From assembly GCF_023197165.1 (NCBI RefSeq), contig NZ_JALPRD010000001.1, positions 310,001 through 374,000 of the forward strand: a stretch of 64,000 nucleotides of DNA. Direction: 5' to 3'. A program made the position numbers and the translations under genes. This document shows, one piece after another, positions 27,106-37,276 of the stretch (position 1 is its first letter; each line of letters opens with the position of its first letter). Source of the DNA: Sphingopyxis sp. MSC1_008 (GTDB lineage Bacteria; Pseudomonadota; Alphaproteobacteria; Sphingomonadales; Sphingomonadaceae). Below the pieces are notes generated by a model. That model worked only from the letters and a program-made list of their open reading frames with translations, was not told the origin of the DNA and did no database searches.

Positions 27106-27453
27106 ATGCTCGATCAGTCCAAACCCGTGTACCAGCGTCTGCGCGATGTCATCGCCAACGCCATCCTCGACGGCCAATTTCGCGACGGCGACATGTTGCC
27201 GTCGGTCCGATCGCTCGCCGCCGAGGAAGGCGCCAACCCGCTGACGGTGGCGAAAGCGTATCAGACCTTTCAGGACGAGGGGCTGGTCACGGTGAAGCGC
27301 GGCGTCGGCATGTTTGTCGCCGAGGGTGCGACCGAACGGCTCCGCAACCTGATGCGCGCCGATTTCCTCGCCAATGTCTGGCCGCCGGTCGCGCAGCAAA
27401 TGCGCCGCATCGGCCTCGACGCACGGACCTTGCTCGACCTCACCGAGGCTTAA
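27106..27453 (+). CDS. GntR family regulator, YtrA type
   Basis: A 115-residue regulator with an N-terminal winged helix ('PVYQRLRDVIANAILDGQFRDGDMLPSVRSLAAEEGANPLTVAKAYQTFQDEGLVTVKRGVGMFV') and only a short helical tail, the layout of the YtrA subfamily. These normally control an adjacent ABC transporter, but none is present here: the upstream gene is a nitroreductase and the downstream gene is convergent. AAGGCGG precedes the ATG. Its last four bases overlap the stop of the convergent TPR gene. Confidence 0.93.
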   Translation: MLDQSKPVYQRLRDVIANAILDGQFRDGDMLPSVRSLAAEEGANPLTVAKAYQTFQDEGLVTVKRGVGMFVAEGATERLRNLMRADFLANVWPPVAQQMRRIGLDARTLLDLTEA

Positions 27454-29297
27454 CGCCCGATCTGCGCCGCCTTGTCGCGCAGGTCCGCCGCCGCCTGGCT
27501 CTTGCCGCGGCGTTCGAGCAGGTCGGCGTAAAATTCCATGATCCCGGCATTCAGCGGCTGCAGCCGATAAGCGCGATCGATCAGCGGCAGTGCGCGCGCG
27601 TCGTCGCCCTTTGCCGCCCACGCCCGCGCGAGTTCGCGGAGCACCACGACGTCGCGATTGCCGATCCGGCGGCGTACGCGTTCCAAATGCGCGATCGCCT
27701 GGTCCCAATGCTCGACGTCCATCGCAAGGTGGCCGGATAACCGGTCGGCGGCGATGCTCGACGGCTGGCTGCGCTGCAGCGCGAGGATCGCGGCGCCCGA
27801 ACCCGCGGCATCGCCCGCGCGGAACAGCGCATTGGCAAGCCGCAATGTGGTGCGCTCGCTCGCATCGAGGTCGCGCGCGGCGCGATAAGCCTGCACCGCG
27901 AGGTCATATTGCCTGCCCGCCAGCGCCGCATCGCCGAGCAGGATATGCGCGTCGGCAACGCCGCGATTCGCATCGCGGAGCCGCGTGGCGCGCGCGATCG
28001 CCCGCGCGCTGTTGCCACTCGACAGATCGGCCGAAATTGCGGGAATCGCATAGGCCGGATTGAGCGGATCGGCATCGGCCGCCATCGTCAGCAGTCCGTA
28101 ATCATTGTCGGCGGCAAAGGGCACCGCCTCGCCGGGCGCCAGCGCCGCCGCGCGCCCCAGATAGTCCGCCGATTCGATGCGCCGGCCGAGTTCCGCCGCG
28201 GAGCGCGACGCGAGCAGCAGCGACCAGTTGTCGGCGTCGGGGCGCTGGACCAGCGGCAGCAAGGCTGCGAGCGCCGCGTCGGCGTCGCCATCGGCCCATT
28301 CGGCGGCCGCGAGGATGCGCCGTGCAGTAAAATTCTCGGGCTGCTCGGCCAGCAGGCGGTCGGCCCAGGTCGCGGCAACCGCCTCGCCGCCGAGTTCGAG
28401 TTCGACGATCGCGCTCAGCAGCATGAACGACGGCTGCGCGTCGAGTTCGCCGCGCGTGCGCTGGAGCAGGCTGCGCGCGAGGCGGTAATTGTCAGCGCGC
28501 GCTGCGAGCACGGCTTGGAGATAAAAGAGACGCGGATCGCGCGGGACGATCGTCGCGGCGTGGCGCAGCGATGCGAGCATGTCGCGGTATCGCCCGAGGT
28601 CACCGAGCGTCGCCGCCTGCTCGATCAGCGCATCTTCATTGTCGGGATCGGCGGCAAGCGCGGCTTCGTACCAATCGAGCGATGCCTTGAGGCCGTCCTT
28701 GGTCCGTACGAGGTTCGCTTTGAACGCCAGCGCCGCGCCGTTCGTATTGTCGAGTTCGATCGCATAGTCGACCGCGTCGCGCGCGCCGAGCACATCGGCA
28801 TTGGCGTCGCGAAAGCGCGCGACGTCGACCCACAGCGCCGAAGAGCGCGGCAATTCGCGCACCGCGCGATCATAGGCTTCGCGCGCCGCGTCCAGATCGC
28901 CATTGCCGAGGTGGACATCGCCTGCGACCCACGCCGCCTCGCCGATCATCTCGGGGATGATCGGGCCGTCGTCCAGCGTTTCGAGAGCGCGGCTCCCCTC
29001 ATCCTGCATCGCATAGGCGCGCGCCAGCAGCGGGCGCAGCGCGGCTTCCTTGGCCCCCGCGCCGAGCGCGCCCTTGACCGCCGCTTCGGCCCCGACGCCG
29101 TCGCCCAGCTTGATCGCGACGCGCGCCAGTTCGACGCGTTCGACAATGACCTTTGGATCGCTCGCTATGGCGTTCTGAAGGGTAGCACGGCGCTCCTCAA
29201 GCGCCTTGCGCGGTACGGACGAATATCCGTCGCCGCACGCTCCCAGCAGCAGCGCCGCCAGCAGCGGCGCGCTTGTCCAGACGCGGCGAAAATCCAT
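27450..29297 (-). CDS. TPR-repeat lipoprotein of the Prs locus
   Basis: A 615-residue protein with a lipobox (LLAALLLGAC, Cys21) followed by an almost continuous array of tetratricopeptide-type helices ('GNGDLDAAREAYDRAVRELP', 'ASLDWYEAALAADPDNEDALIE', 'GRQYDLAVQAYRAARDLD', and so on). It should be a lipid-anchored periplasmic scaffold. PEP-CTERM/exosortase loci often carry a TPR lipoprotein (PrsT) next to prsK and prsR; this one is shorter than the about 900-residue form I know, so the name is only suggestive. It begins directly after the prsR stop. Confidence 0.85.
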   Translation of the reverse strand: MDFRRVWTSAPLLAALLLGACGDGYSSVPRKALEERRATLQNAIASDPKVIVERVELARVAIKLGDGVGAEAAVKGALGAGAKEAALRPLLARAYAMQDEGSRALETLDDGPIIPEMIGEAAWVAGDVHLGNGDLDAAREAYDRAVRELPRSSALWVDVARFRDANADVLGARDAVDYAIELDNTNGAALAFKANLVRTKDGLKASLDWYEAALAADPDNEDALIEQAATLGDLGRYRDMLASLRHAATIVPRDPRLFYLQAVLAARADNYRLARSLLQRTRGELDAQPSFMLLSAIVELELGGEAVAATWADRLLAEQPENFTARRILAAAEWADGDADAALAALLPLVQRPDADNWSLLLASRSAAELGRRIESADYLGRAAALAPGEAVPFAADNDYGLLTMAADADPLNPAYAIPAISADLSSGNSARAIARATRLRDANRGVADAHILLGDAALAGRQYDLAVQAYRAARDLDASERTTLRLANALFRAGDAAGSGAAILALQRSQPSSIAADRLSGHLAMDVEHWDQAIAHLERVRRRIGNRDVVVLRELARAWAAKGDDARALPLIDRAYRLQPLNAGIMEFYADLLERRGKSQAAADLRDKAAQIGR

Positions 29298-30674
29298 TCA
29301 GGCGTGCATCCGGTATTGCTTGAGCAGGTCGTAGAGCGTCGGGCGGCTGATCCCGAGCAGCTTGGCGGCGGCCGAGATATTGCCCTCGCTTTGCGTCATC
29401 GCACGGCGGATCGCGACGCGGTCGGCGGCTTCGCGCGCGCTGCGCAGGTTGAGCCACGCCTCCTCGCCTTCCGCCTCGCCGCCCGCCATGTCGAGATCCT
29501 CGCGCGTCACCAGCTTGCCATCGGCCATGATCACGGCGCGCTTGATGCGGTTTTCCAGCTCGCGGACGTTGCCTGGCCAGCGCCCCTCGTCGATCGCCTG
29601 CAGCGCGTCGGGCGCGAAGCCGCGCACACCGGGGTTCATCTCGGGCGCATATTGGTGGAGGAAGTGCCGCGCGAGCAGCACCGCATCGCCCGGACGCTCG
29701 GCGAGCGACGGAATCTTCACCACCATCTCGGCGAGCCGATAATAGAGATCGTCGCGAAAGCTCTGCCCGGCGATCATCGCGTCGAGGTCGCGGTGCGTTG
29801 CGCAGACGATCCGCGTGTCGACCGCGATCGCCTTGCGCCCGCCGATACGCTCGATCGTCCGCTCCTGCAGAAAGCGCAGCAGCTTGACCTGCAACGGCAG
29901 CGGAATGTCGCCGACTTCGTCGAGGAAGAGCGTGCCGCCATGCGCGAGCTCGATCTTGCCCTCGGTCGTCTTCACCGCGCCGGTGAAGGCGCCCTTCTCG
30001 TGCCCGAACAGCTCGCTTTCAAGCAGGTTCTCGGGGATCGCGGCACAGTTTATAGCTACGAACGCCCCGTCGCGCCGCCCGCTCGCCTCGTGCAGTCCGC
30101 GCGCGAGCAATTCCTTGCCGGTGCCGCTCGCGCCGAGCAGCATCACAGAGACGTCGAGGTTCGCGACGCGCTCAATCGTGCGCGCGACCTTCTGCATTTC
30201 GGGCGCGCCGGTGATCATCCCGCCGAGCACGCGATTGTCGCTCGAACCCTGCTCCGCCAGCCGCGCATTCTCGACCTCGAGCTCGCGCACATGAAAGGCG
30301 CGGGCAACGATCAGCCCCAGTTCGTCGATATCTATCGGCTTCTGGTAGAAATCCCACGCTCCGCTCGCGATCGCGGTCAGTGCGCTGGCGCGTTCGCCAT
30401 GCCCCGACACGACGATCACCTTGGTGTCGGGTTTCGCCTCGAGGATCGCCTTCAGCGTCCGGAACCCTTCGCGCGTCCCGTCGGGATCGGGCGGCAGCCC
30501 GAGGTCGAGCGTCACTACATCGGGCTCCTCGGCACGCAGCAATTCGATCGCCGCGTCATGGTCGCCGGCGACCAGCACCTGATAATCCTCATACGCCCAT
30601 TTGAGCTGCGCCTGCAGCCCCGGGTCATCCTCGACCACCAGCAATTTACGCAGACTGGCCCCACCTTCGGTCAT
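29298..30674 (-). CDS. prsR: PEP-CTERM-box response regulator PrsR
   Basis: A 458-residue sigma-54-dependent activator: receiver ([16 protein letters not shown], phospho-Asp in [16 protein letters not shown] in YQKPIDID), AAA+ domain with intact [14 protein letters not shown] and LFLDEVGD, and a Fis-type DNA-binding domain ([22 protein letters not shown]). The '[17 protein letters not shown]' and '[25 protein letters not shown]' phrases are diagnostic for the PrsR family that partners PrsK in exosortase-associated exopolysaccharide control. Its start overlaps the prsK stop by four bases. Targets are expected to have -24/-12 promoters. Confidence 0.95.
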   Translation of the reverse strand: MTEGGASLRKLLVVEDDPGLQAQLKWAYEDYQVLVAGDHDAAIELLRAEEPDVVTLDLGLPPDPDGTREGFRTLKAILEAKPDTKVIVVSGHGERASALTAIASGAWDFYQKPIDIDELGLIVARAFHVRELEVENARLAEQGSSDNRVLGGMITGAPEMQKVARTIERVANLDVSVMLLGASGTGKELLARGLHEASGRRDGAFVAINCAAIPENLLESELFGHEKGAFTGAVKTTEGKIELAHGGTLFLDEVGDIPLPLQVKLLRFLQERTIERIGGRKAIAVDTRIVCATHRDLDAMIAGQSFRDDLYYRLAEMVVKIPSLAERPGDAVLLARHFLHQYAPEMNPGVRGFAPDALQAIDEGRWPGNVRELENRIKRAVIMADGKLVTREDLDMAGGEAEGEEAWLNLRSAREAADRVAIRRAMTQSEGNISAAAKLLGISRPTLYDLLKQYRMHA

Positions 30675-32791
30675 TTATGTCCCACTTTCATCACACGCGC
30701 ACCAACACCCGCGTCGCCCCGCGCATCGGCGAGTGGCAGCCACAGCGTGAAGCTGCTCCCCTTGCCCGGCTCGCTCACCACTTCGATCGCCCCGCCCATC
30801 GCCTGCGCGATCTGCAGCGCTTCGAACGCTCCCAGCCCGAAACCCGATTCCTTCGTCGACACGAACGGCTTGAACAGCTCGTCGCGAATGAAATCGCGCG
30901 TCATGCCGCAGCCTTGATCGATCACGTCGATCCGCACGCGCCCCTGTTCGGCGACCGCGACGACCTGCACCGGCGTGTCGGGCGCCGACGCGTCGATCGC
31001 ATTGGCGACAAGATGCTGGACAATCTGCCGGATCGCCTCCGCGTCGGCCCACGCCGACAATCCCGCCTGACAGCCGACGAACAGCGCGCGGCGCGGGCGC
31101 ATTTCGGCTGCAATCTCGTTCAGTACTGGCTCGACCAGCGTCCGCCCCGCCTCCGCCGCCGGCCCGCGCTCGCGCGGCGACAGGCGGACGAGCAGGTCGC
31201 TGAGGCGCCCCGCCGAAATCTTCAGCGTTTCGACCATGTCGGCGCGAAAATCCGCCTTGTCGGCGTGGCGCTCGGCGTTGCGCGCGAGCAGGCCGATCTG
31301 GCTCGCCAGATTCTTGATGTCGTGCATGATAAAGGCAAAGCGCCGGTTGAATTCGTCGAACCGCCGCGCCTCCGACAGAGCCTGCTGACTTTGTGATTCA
31401 GCCAGATAGCTCGCCGCCTGCTGCCCCGCGATGCGCAGCACGTCGAGATCTTCCCAGTCGAGCGCGCGCGACACCGCGGGCCGGTGCAGCACCACGATCG
31501 CGATCATCCGCTGGAAATGCAGCACCGGCACGACCACCCACGCGCGCGTATCGGCGATCAGCCACTCGGGGATCGCCAGATCCTCGCCGGGATGTCCCCG
31601 GCGCTCGGCGTCGAGGTCGACGATATGCTGCGTTTCCTGCAGCATGAAGGCCGACCGCAGCGACAGCGTTGCGTCCTCGCTCGCGCCGTCGGGCCAATGC
31701 CAATGCTCGGCGATGCGAAAACCGCCCGACGCGCCGGGCAGCATCAGCAGCGCGCCCGGGCTTCCGGTCAGTTCGGCGAGCGCCTTGGCGACGCGGCGGT
31801 GCAGGTTGCGGTCGTCCTCGCCCCCATCGCCTTTGGCGCCCTGCCCCAAGGTCGCGGTAAAGCGCATCCATTCGGCGCGATAATCGTAGCGGTGCTCGAA
31901 AAAATGCTTCGAAATCATGACCGACAGCCACGCCCGCGATCGCGCCGAGGCGAGCATCAGCCCGCCAGTGCCGAGCGCGACCAGCAACGAGATCGCCTGT
32001 GCCAGTTCGGCATAATCGCCGCCGGCGACGCGTGCGACGGCACCGGTCAGCGCGATCACGATCAGATAGGCAGCGGCGCCCAGCAGGATCAGCGTGCGCG
32101 TCGCGGCGGTGCGCGACAAACGCATTCGCTCGCGCCCGATGTCCATCGCGGCAACCACATAGACCGGCAGCGTGAGCAATACGATCGCCGGAAGCAGCGC
32201 GATCAGCGTCGATGCGATTTCGCCGGTCAGCGCGCCGATCAGCTGGACGTTGAGTTCATAGGCCCACAGCATCGCAAACCCGCCGGCGACAGCCATCACC
32301 GGCATGCGCTGCCCCGCACTCGCATGGCGAACCCCGCCGTCGATCATCAACAGTCCACCGATCGCCACGACCGTCGCGGCAAAACCCAGCGTCGGCGTCA
32401 TCCATGGCTCGGCCGCCGCGCCGGCGCGCAAATGCGCCGCAGCGCCGAGCAGCAGCGTCAACAGGCAGATCGTCGCGAGCATACGTACGATCAGGCGCAG
32501 CGGTCGCGACATCGGCGCGCGCGGCGACCAGAAGGTCGCCCCCAGCCAGACGAGCATGGCGAGGTCGCGCACCGTCTGCACGACCAAAGATTGCGACGAT
32601 CCGGGGCCATAGACGGCCATCGCTGCACACCACAGCGCGGTGGCGGCGGCGGCCGCGGCGAGCAATCGCGGCGCCGGCATCAACGCCGCCATCCGCGCGC
32701 GCGGCCGCATCAGCAGCCACAGCGTGACGCCGGCAAAGCCCGCCAGCGATAGGCCCGACAGGATTTGGGACAGGCCGGTGAGCGCCGACAC
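30671..32791 (-). CDS. prsK: PEP-CTERM system histidine kinase PrsK
   Basis: A 706-residue membrane sensor kinase: about nine to ten N-terminal transmembrane helices (first 300 residues), a GAF-like domain (about 320-470), then the kinase core with the phospho-His in FIMHDIKNLASQ, the N box in HLVANAIDAS, VIDQGCGM and GLGAFEA. The polytopic sensor plus 'MHDIKN' H-box is typical of PrsK. I start it at GTG 32791, with GGAGGGGG upstream inside the end of the glycosyltransferase gene; the frame also opens at 32815. It phosphorylates PrsR. Confidence 0.93.
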   Translation of the reverse strand: MSALTGLSQILSGLSLAGFAGVTLWLLMRPRARMAALMPAPRLLAAAAAATALWCAAMAVYGPGSSQSLVVQTVRDLAMLVWLGATFWSPRAPMSRPLRLIVRMLATICLLTLLLGAAAHLRAGAAAEPWMTPTLGFAATVVAIGGLLMIDGGVRHASAGQRMPVMAVAGGFAMLWAYELNVQLIGALTGEIASTLIALLPAIVLLTLPVYVVAAMDIGRERMRLSRTAATRTLILLGAAAYLIVIALTGAVARVAGGDYAELAQAISLLVALGTGGLMLASARSRAWLSVMISKHFFEHRYDYRAEWMRFTATLGQGAKGDGGEDDRNLHRRVAKALAELTGSPGALLMLPGASGGFRIAEHWHWPDGASEDATLSLRSAFMLQETQHIVDLDAERRGHPGEDLAIPEWLIADTRAWVVVPVLHFQRMIAIVVLHRPAVSRALDWEDLDVLRIAGQQAASYLAESQSQQALSEARRFDEFNRRFAFIMHDIKNLASQIGLLARNAERHADKADFRADMVETLKISAGRLSDLLVRLSPRERGPAAEAGRTLVEPVLNEIAAEMRPRRALFVGCQAGLSAWADAEAIRQIVQHLVANAIDASAPDTPVQVVAVAEQGRVRIDVIDQGCGMTRDFIRDELFKPFVSTKESGFGLGAFEALQIAQAMGGAIEVVSEPGKGSSFTLWLPLADARGDAGVGARVMKVGHK

Positions 32792-32793
32792 GG

Positions 32794-34182
32794 CTACCGC
32801 GCCCCCTCCGGCCACAGCACGACGCGTACGGTCTGGAGCAGGATCAAAAGGTCGAGAAAGGGCGAATAATTCTTGGCGTAATAAAGGTCATATTCGAGCT
32901 TCACGCGCGCATCCTCGACCGAGGCGCCATAAGGATAGTTGATCTGCGCCCAGCCCGTCAGGCCGGGCTTCACCATATGGCGCTCGGCATAATAGGGGAG
33001 CTTCTTTTCAAGCTCTTCGACAAAGCTTGGCCGTTCGGGGCGCGGCCCGACAAAGCTCATGTCGCCCTTCAGCACGCACCAGGTCTGCGGCAGTTCGTCG
33101 ATGCGCAGCTTGCGGATGATCCGGCCGACGCGGGTGACGCGCGGGTCGTTTTCGCTCGCCCACACCGCCTTGCCCGCTGCCTCGGCATCGGTGCGCATCG
33201 AACGGATCTTCAAGATGTCATAGGGCTCGCCGAACAGCCCGACGCGCGGCTGACGGTAAAAGACCGGGCCGCGGCTGTCGAGCATCACCGCGATACCCGC
33301 GATGAGGATCAGCGGCAGTCCGACGACCAGCACGAGCAGGCTGGCGAGGATGTCGAACAGGCGCTTGCCAACTTTTGAAATACGCTGCCCGGCCGAAAAG
33401 CCGTCGGAAAAGATCAGCCCGCTGGGGTTCGTCGTTGCGAGGTCGACGCGCCCCGTCTCGCGCTCGATGAAACTCGCGATGTCGTTGACATGCACGCCCG
33501 TCGTCTTGACGCGCAGCAGGTCGTTCAGCGGCAGCGCGTTGCGCCGCTCTTCGAGCGCGAGGACGACTTCGCCGGCGCGAAGCGCAACGACGTGATCGGA
33601 CAGATTGGCGAGCGCGTCGCGAGGAATAGCGCCGGGCACCGTCGTTTCGCTACCGCTCATCGCGACGAAGCCGACCATCTCTAGCCCGCTTCCAGGGGTG
33701 TCGGCGAGGGCTGCAAGCCGCGCCGCACGCGGCCCGGCGCCGAGCACCAATATGCGGCGGCGAAACGCCTCGGTGCCCGAAGATTGGGTGAGCGCGAGGC
33801 GGATGACGAACAGCACCGCAATGGCAAAGATCATCGCGTACAAGCTGTTGGCGCGCCACAGCGTCGCGGTCGGCAACAGGAAGCCCAGCACCGAGAGGAA
33901 GATCACGCCAAGCGAAATCGCCGCGAGCAGGCGCGCGGTTGCAAACCGCATCGAGCGCAGCCCTTCGTTTCCGTACATTCCGGTCGCCATCATCGCGAGC
34001 GAATTGGAAAGGCCGAAGGTCAGAAGCGGCAACCAGCGCCCCGCGAGCGGCCCGGCGTCGAACCCCGCCTGATGCGCATAAAGATGCCACGCCCCCTCGG
34101 CCGACCCGAGCAGCGCGAAAAATTCGATCAGCGCCAGCCAGACGACAGCGTGCGGAACATAATGTTTAAACAGCCGGAACAT
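32794..34182 (-). CDS. XrtA/PEP-CTERM system sugar transferase, EpsB type
   Basis: A 462-residue polyprenyl-phosphate hexose-1-phosphate transferase that would begin exopolysaccharide repeat-unit assembly on the inner membrane. It has four N-terminal helices, a CoA-binding-like central domain (RRRILVLGAGPRAARLA), a further hydrophobic segment (IASFLVLVVGLPLILIAGIAVMLDSRGP type) and the C-terminal bacterial sugar transferase domain: 'FYRQPRVGLFGEPYDILKIRSMRTDAE', 'RIDELPQTWCVLKGDMSFVGPRPERP', 'YYAERHMVKPGLTGWAQINYPYGAS'. These match the EpsB-like enzymes of exosortase loci. It is followed closely by prsK and divergent from the manC-like gene. Confidence 0.93.
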   Translation of the reverse strand: MFRLFKHYVPHAVVWLALIEFFALLGSAEGAWHLYAHQAGFDAGPLAGRWLPLLTFGLSNSLAMMATGMYGNEGLRSMRFATARLLAAISLGVIFLSVLGFLLPTATLWRANSLYAMIFAIAVLFVIRLALTQSSGTEAFRRRILVLGAGPRAARLAALADTPGSGLEMVGFVAMSGSETTVPGAIPRDALANLSDHVVALRAGEVVLALEERRNALPLNDLLRVKTTGVHVNDIASFIERETGRVDLATTNPSGLIFSDGFSAGQRISKVGKRLFDILASLLVLVVGLPLILIAGIAVMLDSRGPVFYRQPRVGLFGEPYDILKIRSMRTDAEAAGKAVWASENDPRVTRVGRIIRKLRIDELPQTWCVLKGDMSFVGPRPERPSFVEELEKKLPYYAERHMVKPGLTGWAQINYPYGASVEDARVKLEYDLYYAKNYSPFLDLLILLQTVRVVLWPEGAR

Positions 34183-34300
34183 GGGGACCTTTCGCTCGCG
34201 CGATCCTACAGCCGAGGCGTCAACTGTCGGTTAATTTTACACTCTCGATATCCGCAATGACAGAGTGACCCGCCGCATCAAACAGGATAGACCGCACGTT

Positions 34301-35335
34301 ATGAAGCTGATGATCCAGCCTGTTATCCTGTGCGGCGGCGCCGGCACGCGGCTTTGGCCCGAATCGCGGGGCACCCGCGCCAAGCAGTTCCTGATGCTTC
34401 ACGGCCAGCGCAGCCTGTTCCGCCAGACGGTCGAGCGCACCCCTGCAGGCCCCGATTTCCTGCCTCCCATCGTGCTATGCGGCGATGGCCATGTCGCGAT
34501 GGTTCGCGAACAGATGAGCGACCGCGAGGAGTCGCTGCTCGTCGAACCGATGCCGCGCAACACCGCCGCCGCGATCGCGCTCGCCGTTGCAAGGGCCGAC
34601 GCCGACACGCTGCTGCTCGTGATGCCGAGCGATCATGTCATCGCCGACGTCCCTGCCTTTCACGCTGCGATCGCCAAGGGCGCGCGCCTCGCGCAACAGG
34701 ACTGGCTCGTCACCTTCGGCATCACCCCCGACAGCCCGGAAACGGGTTTCGGCTATATCGCCGCCGGCGCGGCGCTGGGCGAAGACGGCTTTGCGGTCGA
34801 CCGCTTCGTCGAGAAACCTCCGCTCGCCGATGCCGAAGCAATGCTCGCGGCCGGCGGGTACAGCTGGAACGCCGGGATCTTCCTGTTCCGCGCCGCGCGC
34901 ATGCGCGACGCCATGCTGACGCATTGCCGCCCGATCTTCGAAGCCGCCGATCGCTCGATCGCAGCGGGCATGCACGACGGCGACGCGCTTTACGCCGATG
35001 CCATTGAGTTCGCGAAGGCGCCTTCGGATTCGATCGATTATGCGGTGATGGAAAAGGATGATCGCGTCGCGGTCGTCCCCGTCGCGATGGGCTGGTCCGA
35101 TCTCGGCTGCTGGCACACGATCCACGCGCTCGCCGACAAGGACGATGCCGACAATGCCGTCATTGGCGATGCATTTCTCCACGAAAGCCGCGGCAATCTG
35201 GTCCGCGCGGGCGACAAGCGCGTGTCGATCCTCGGCATGGACAATATTGCGGTGATCGTCGATGGCGACGACATATTGGTGATCCCGCTCGAACGATCGC
35301 AAGAGGTTCGAGCCGCGGCGAAGGCACGCGAATAG
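34301..35335 (+). CDS. Mannose-1-phosphate guanylyltransferase
   Basis: A 344-residue nucleotidyltransferase making GDP-mannose for polysaccharide synthesis. It has the nucleotide-binding VILCGGAGTRLWPESR, KQFLML, EPMPRNTAAAIALA, 'VMPSDHVI', 'FGYI', FVEKP and the 'WSDLGCW' motif. The C-terminal isomerase cupin of bifunctional ManC proteins is missing, so it is the monofunctional type. The start is ATG 34301, with AGGAT upstream; a GTG at 34265 is in frame. It is divergent from the sugar transferase, in keeping with a shared exopolysaccharide role. Confidence 0.93.
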   Translation: MKLMIQPVILCGGAGTRLWPESRGTRAKQFLMLHGQRSLFRQTVERTPAGPDFLPPIVLCGDGHVAMVREQMSDREESLLVEPMPRNTAAAIALAVARADADTLLLVMPSDHVIADVPAFHAAIAKGARLAQQDWLVTFGITPDSPETGFGYIAAGAALGEDGFAVDRFVEKPPLADAEAMLAAGGYSWNAGIFLFRAARMRDAMLTHCRPIFEAADRSIAAGMHDGDALYADAIEFAKAPSDSIDYAVMEKDDRVAVVPVAMGWSDLGCWHTIHALADKDDADNAVIGDAFLHESRGNLVRAGDKRVSILGMDNIAVIVDGDDILVIPLERSQEVRAAAKARE

Positions 35336-35439
35336 AGGCGTGCCACATCAGGCACTTGCGCTCGCGGTGACTTGCTGCAACAGTACACCCATGAAGCGCG
35401 TCCGAAGGGATGCGCCAACGCTGTTCCGGAGATCACCCC

Positions 35440-37263
35440 ATGTTCGATCGTCGCACTCTGCTCGCCGCCGCGGCGGCTTCCTCGATGCTTGCCGGCGTCC
35501 GCCCGCGCGCCGCCTTCGCCGCGACATCTGATGGCGAAGGCGCGCGGTTGACCGCGATCTACGAGCGCATCTACGACATGCTGCTCGACCAGGATCCCGA
35601 ATTCGCAACCTCGCTTGGCGCAGACAAGGGCTACCGCGCCGCCGCCAAGGCGAAACTCGCCGACCGCTCGCCCGCGGGCATAAAGCGCGGCCACGACCTC
35701 TATCGCACCGGCCTCAAGGAACTGAAGACGATCGACCCGAAGAAGCTCTCGGGCATGGACCTCGTCAACTACGAGACCTTCCGCGGTCCGTGGGAGGATT
35801 ATGTAAAGGCTTACGACACCTTCAGCTACGGACTTCACAGCTGGCCTGAACCGCATCCGGTAACGCAATTGAGCGGCACCTACCGCTCGATTCCCGATTT
35901 CCTCGTCAATCAGCACAGCATCGCGAACGCGGCCGACGCCGAAGCCTATCTTTCGCGCTGCGCCGATTTCGCGGTGCAGCTCGACAATGAGACGGGGCGC
36001 ATCAAGGCCGATCACGCCGCGGGCGTCATTCCGCCCGATTTTGTCATCGACCGCACGCTGACCCTCTTCGAAAGCATCATGGCCCCCGCGCCCGACGCGA
36101 ATATCCTGACCACCAACCTCAAGACGAAGACCGCCGCGATTCCGGGCGACTGGGCGAAACGCTGCGCCGGACTTGTCGAGGGCAAAATCTATCCCGCAAT
36201 GCGCCGCCAGGCCGCCGAACTTACCGCCGTGCGCCCGCGCGCCACGCACGACGCCGGCGTGTGGCGCCTGCCCAAGGGCGACGAATATTATGCCTATGCG
36301 CTCCGCTATGCGACAACTACGGGCATGTCGGCCGAGGATGTCCACAAGCTCGGGCTCGACCGCATGGCGGCGCTCACCGCGCGCGCCGACGCGATCTTCA
36401 AGAAGCAGGGCATGTCCAAGGGGACGGTCGCACAGCGCATGCGCGAACTCGGCAAGGACCCGCGTTTCCTTTATCCGAACACCGACAAGGGTAAGGCCGA
36501 CCTGATCGCCAAACTGAACGAGCAGATCCAGGAAATGCAGCGCCGCCTGCCCGAAGCCTTCGGCCGCCTACCCAAGGCGAAGTGCGACATCCGCCGCGTG
36601 CCACCCGAGATCGAGGCGGGCGCGCCCGGCGGCTATTACCAGATCCCCGCGCTCGATGGCTCGCGCCCCGGCGCCTATTATATCAACCTGCGCGATACCG
36701 CCGAAAACCCTTCGTGGACGCTGCCGACGCTAACCTATCACGAGGCGACGCCGGGCCATCACCACCAGATCGCGCTAGCGCAGGAAGCCGAGGGCATCCC
36801 GCGCCTCCGCCGCCTCCCCGCTTACTCGGTCTATACCGAGGGCTGGGGCCTTTATGCCGAGCAGCTCGCCGACGAGATGGGCGTTTACGCAAACGATCCG
36901 TGGGGCCAGCTCGGCTATCTGCAAAGCTATATGTTCCGCGCCGCGCGCCTCGTCGTCGACACCGGGCTTCATCATTTCCGCTGGAGCCGCGAAAAGGCGA
37001 TCGCCTATTATAACGACTCGCTCGGCACCCCCGAGGGATCGAACGTCACGGAGATCGAGCGCTATTGCGTGTGGCCGGGACAGGCGACGAGCTATATGGT
37101 CGGCCAGACGCGCTGGGTCGCGATCCGCGAAAAGGCCAAGGCCGCGCTCGGCGACAAATTCGACATCCGCGGCTTCCACGACACCGCGCTGTCGGCGGGC
37201 GCGATGCCGATCTCGGTGCTCGAGTCGGTGATCGACCGCTGGGTGGCCGGGCAAAAAGCCTGA
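35440..37263 (+). CDS. DUF885 family metallopeptidase-like protein
   Basis: A 607-residue exported protein with a twin-arginine-like leader (MFDRRTLLAAAAASSMLAG, AFA cleavage region). The DUF885 signature 'TYHEATPGHHHQIAL' contains the HExxxH-type zinc site of these gluzincin-like carboxypeptidases, and 'YTEGWGLYAEQLADEMG' supplies the further Glu. The 'GQATSYMVGQTRW' motif near the C-terminus is also typical. Members are thought to act on peptides, but the substrate here is unknown. The chosen ATG 35440 gives the signal peptide at the terminus; an in-frame ATG at 35410 would bury it. Confidence 0.9.
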   Translation: MFDRRTLLAAAAASSMLAGVRPRAAFAATSDGEGARLTAIYERIYDMLLDQDPEFATSLGADKGYRAAAKAKLADRSPAGIKRGHDLYRTGLKELKTIDPKKLSGMDLVNYETFRGPWEDYVKAYDTFSYGLHSWPEPHPVTQLSGTYRSIPDFLVNQHSIANAADAEAYLSRCADFAVQLDNETGRIKADHAAGVIPPDFVIDRTLTLFESIMAPAPDANILTTNLKTKTAAIPGDWAKRCAGLVEGKIYPAMRRQAAELTAVRPRATHDAGVWRLPKGDEYYAYALRYATTTGMSAEDVHKLGLDRMAALTARADAIFKKQGMSKGTVAQRMRELGKDPRFLYPNTDKGKADLIAKLNEQIQEMQRRLPEAFGRLPKAKCDIRRVPPEIEAGAPGGYYQIPALDGSRPGAYYINLRDTAENPSWTLPTLTYHEATPGHHHQIALAQEAEGIPRLRRLPAYSVYTEGWGLYAEQLADEMGVYANDPWGQLGYLQSYMFRAARLVVDTGLHHFRWSREKAIAYYNDSLGTPEGSNVTEIERYCVWPGQATSYMVGQTRWVAIREKAKAALGDKFDIRGFHDTALSAGAMPISVLESVIDRWVAGQKA

Positions 37264-37276
37264 GCCAAACTCGAAA

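Noticed and set aside
27909..30917. A 1002-codon open frame on the plus strand across the TPR and prsR genes
   Set aside because: Same reason: Arg-rich, motif-free, antisense to well-supported genes.
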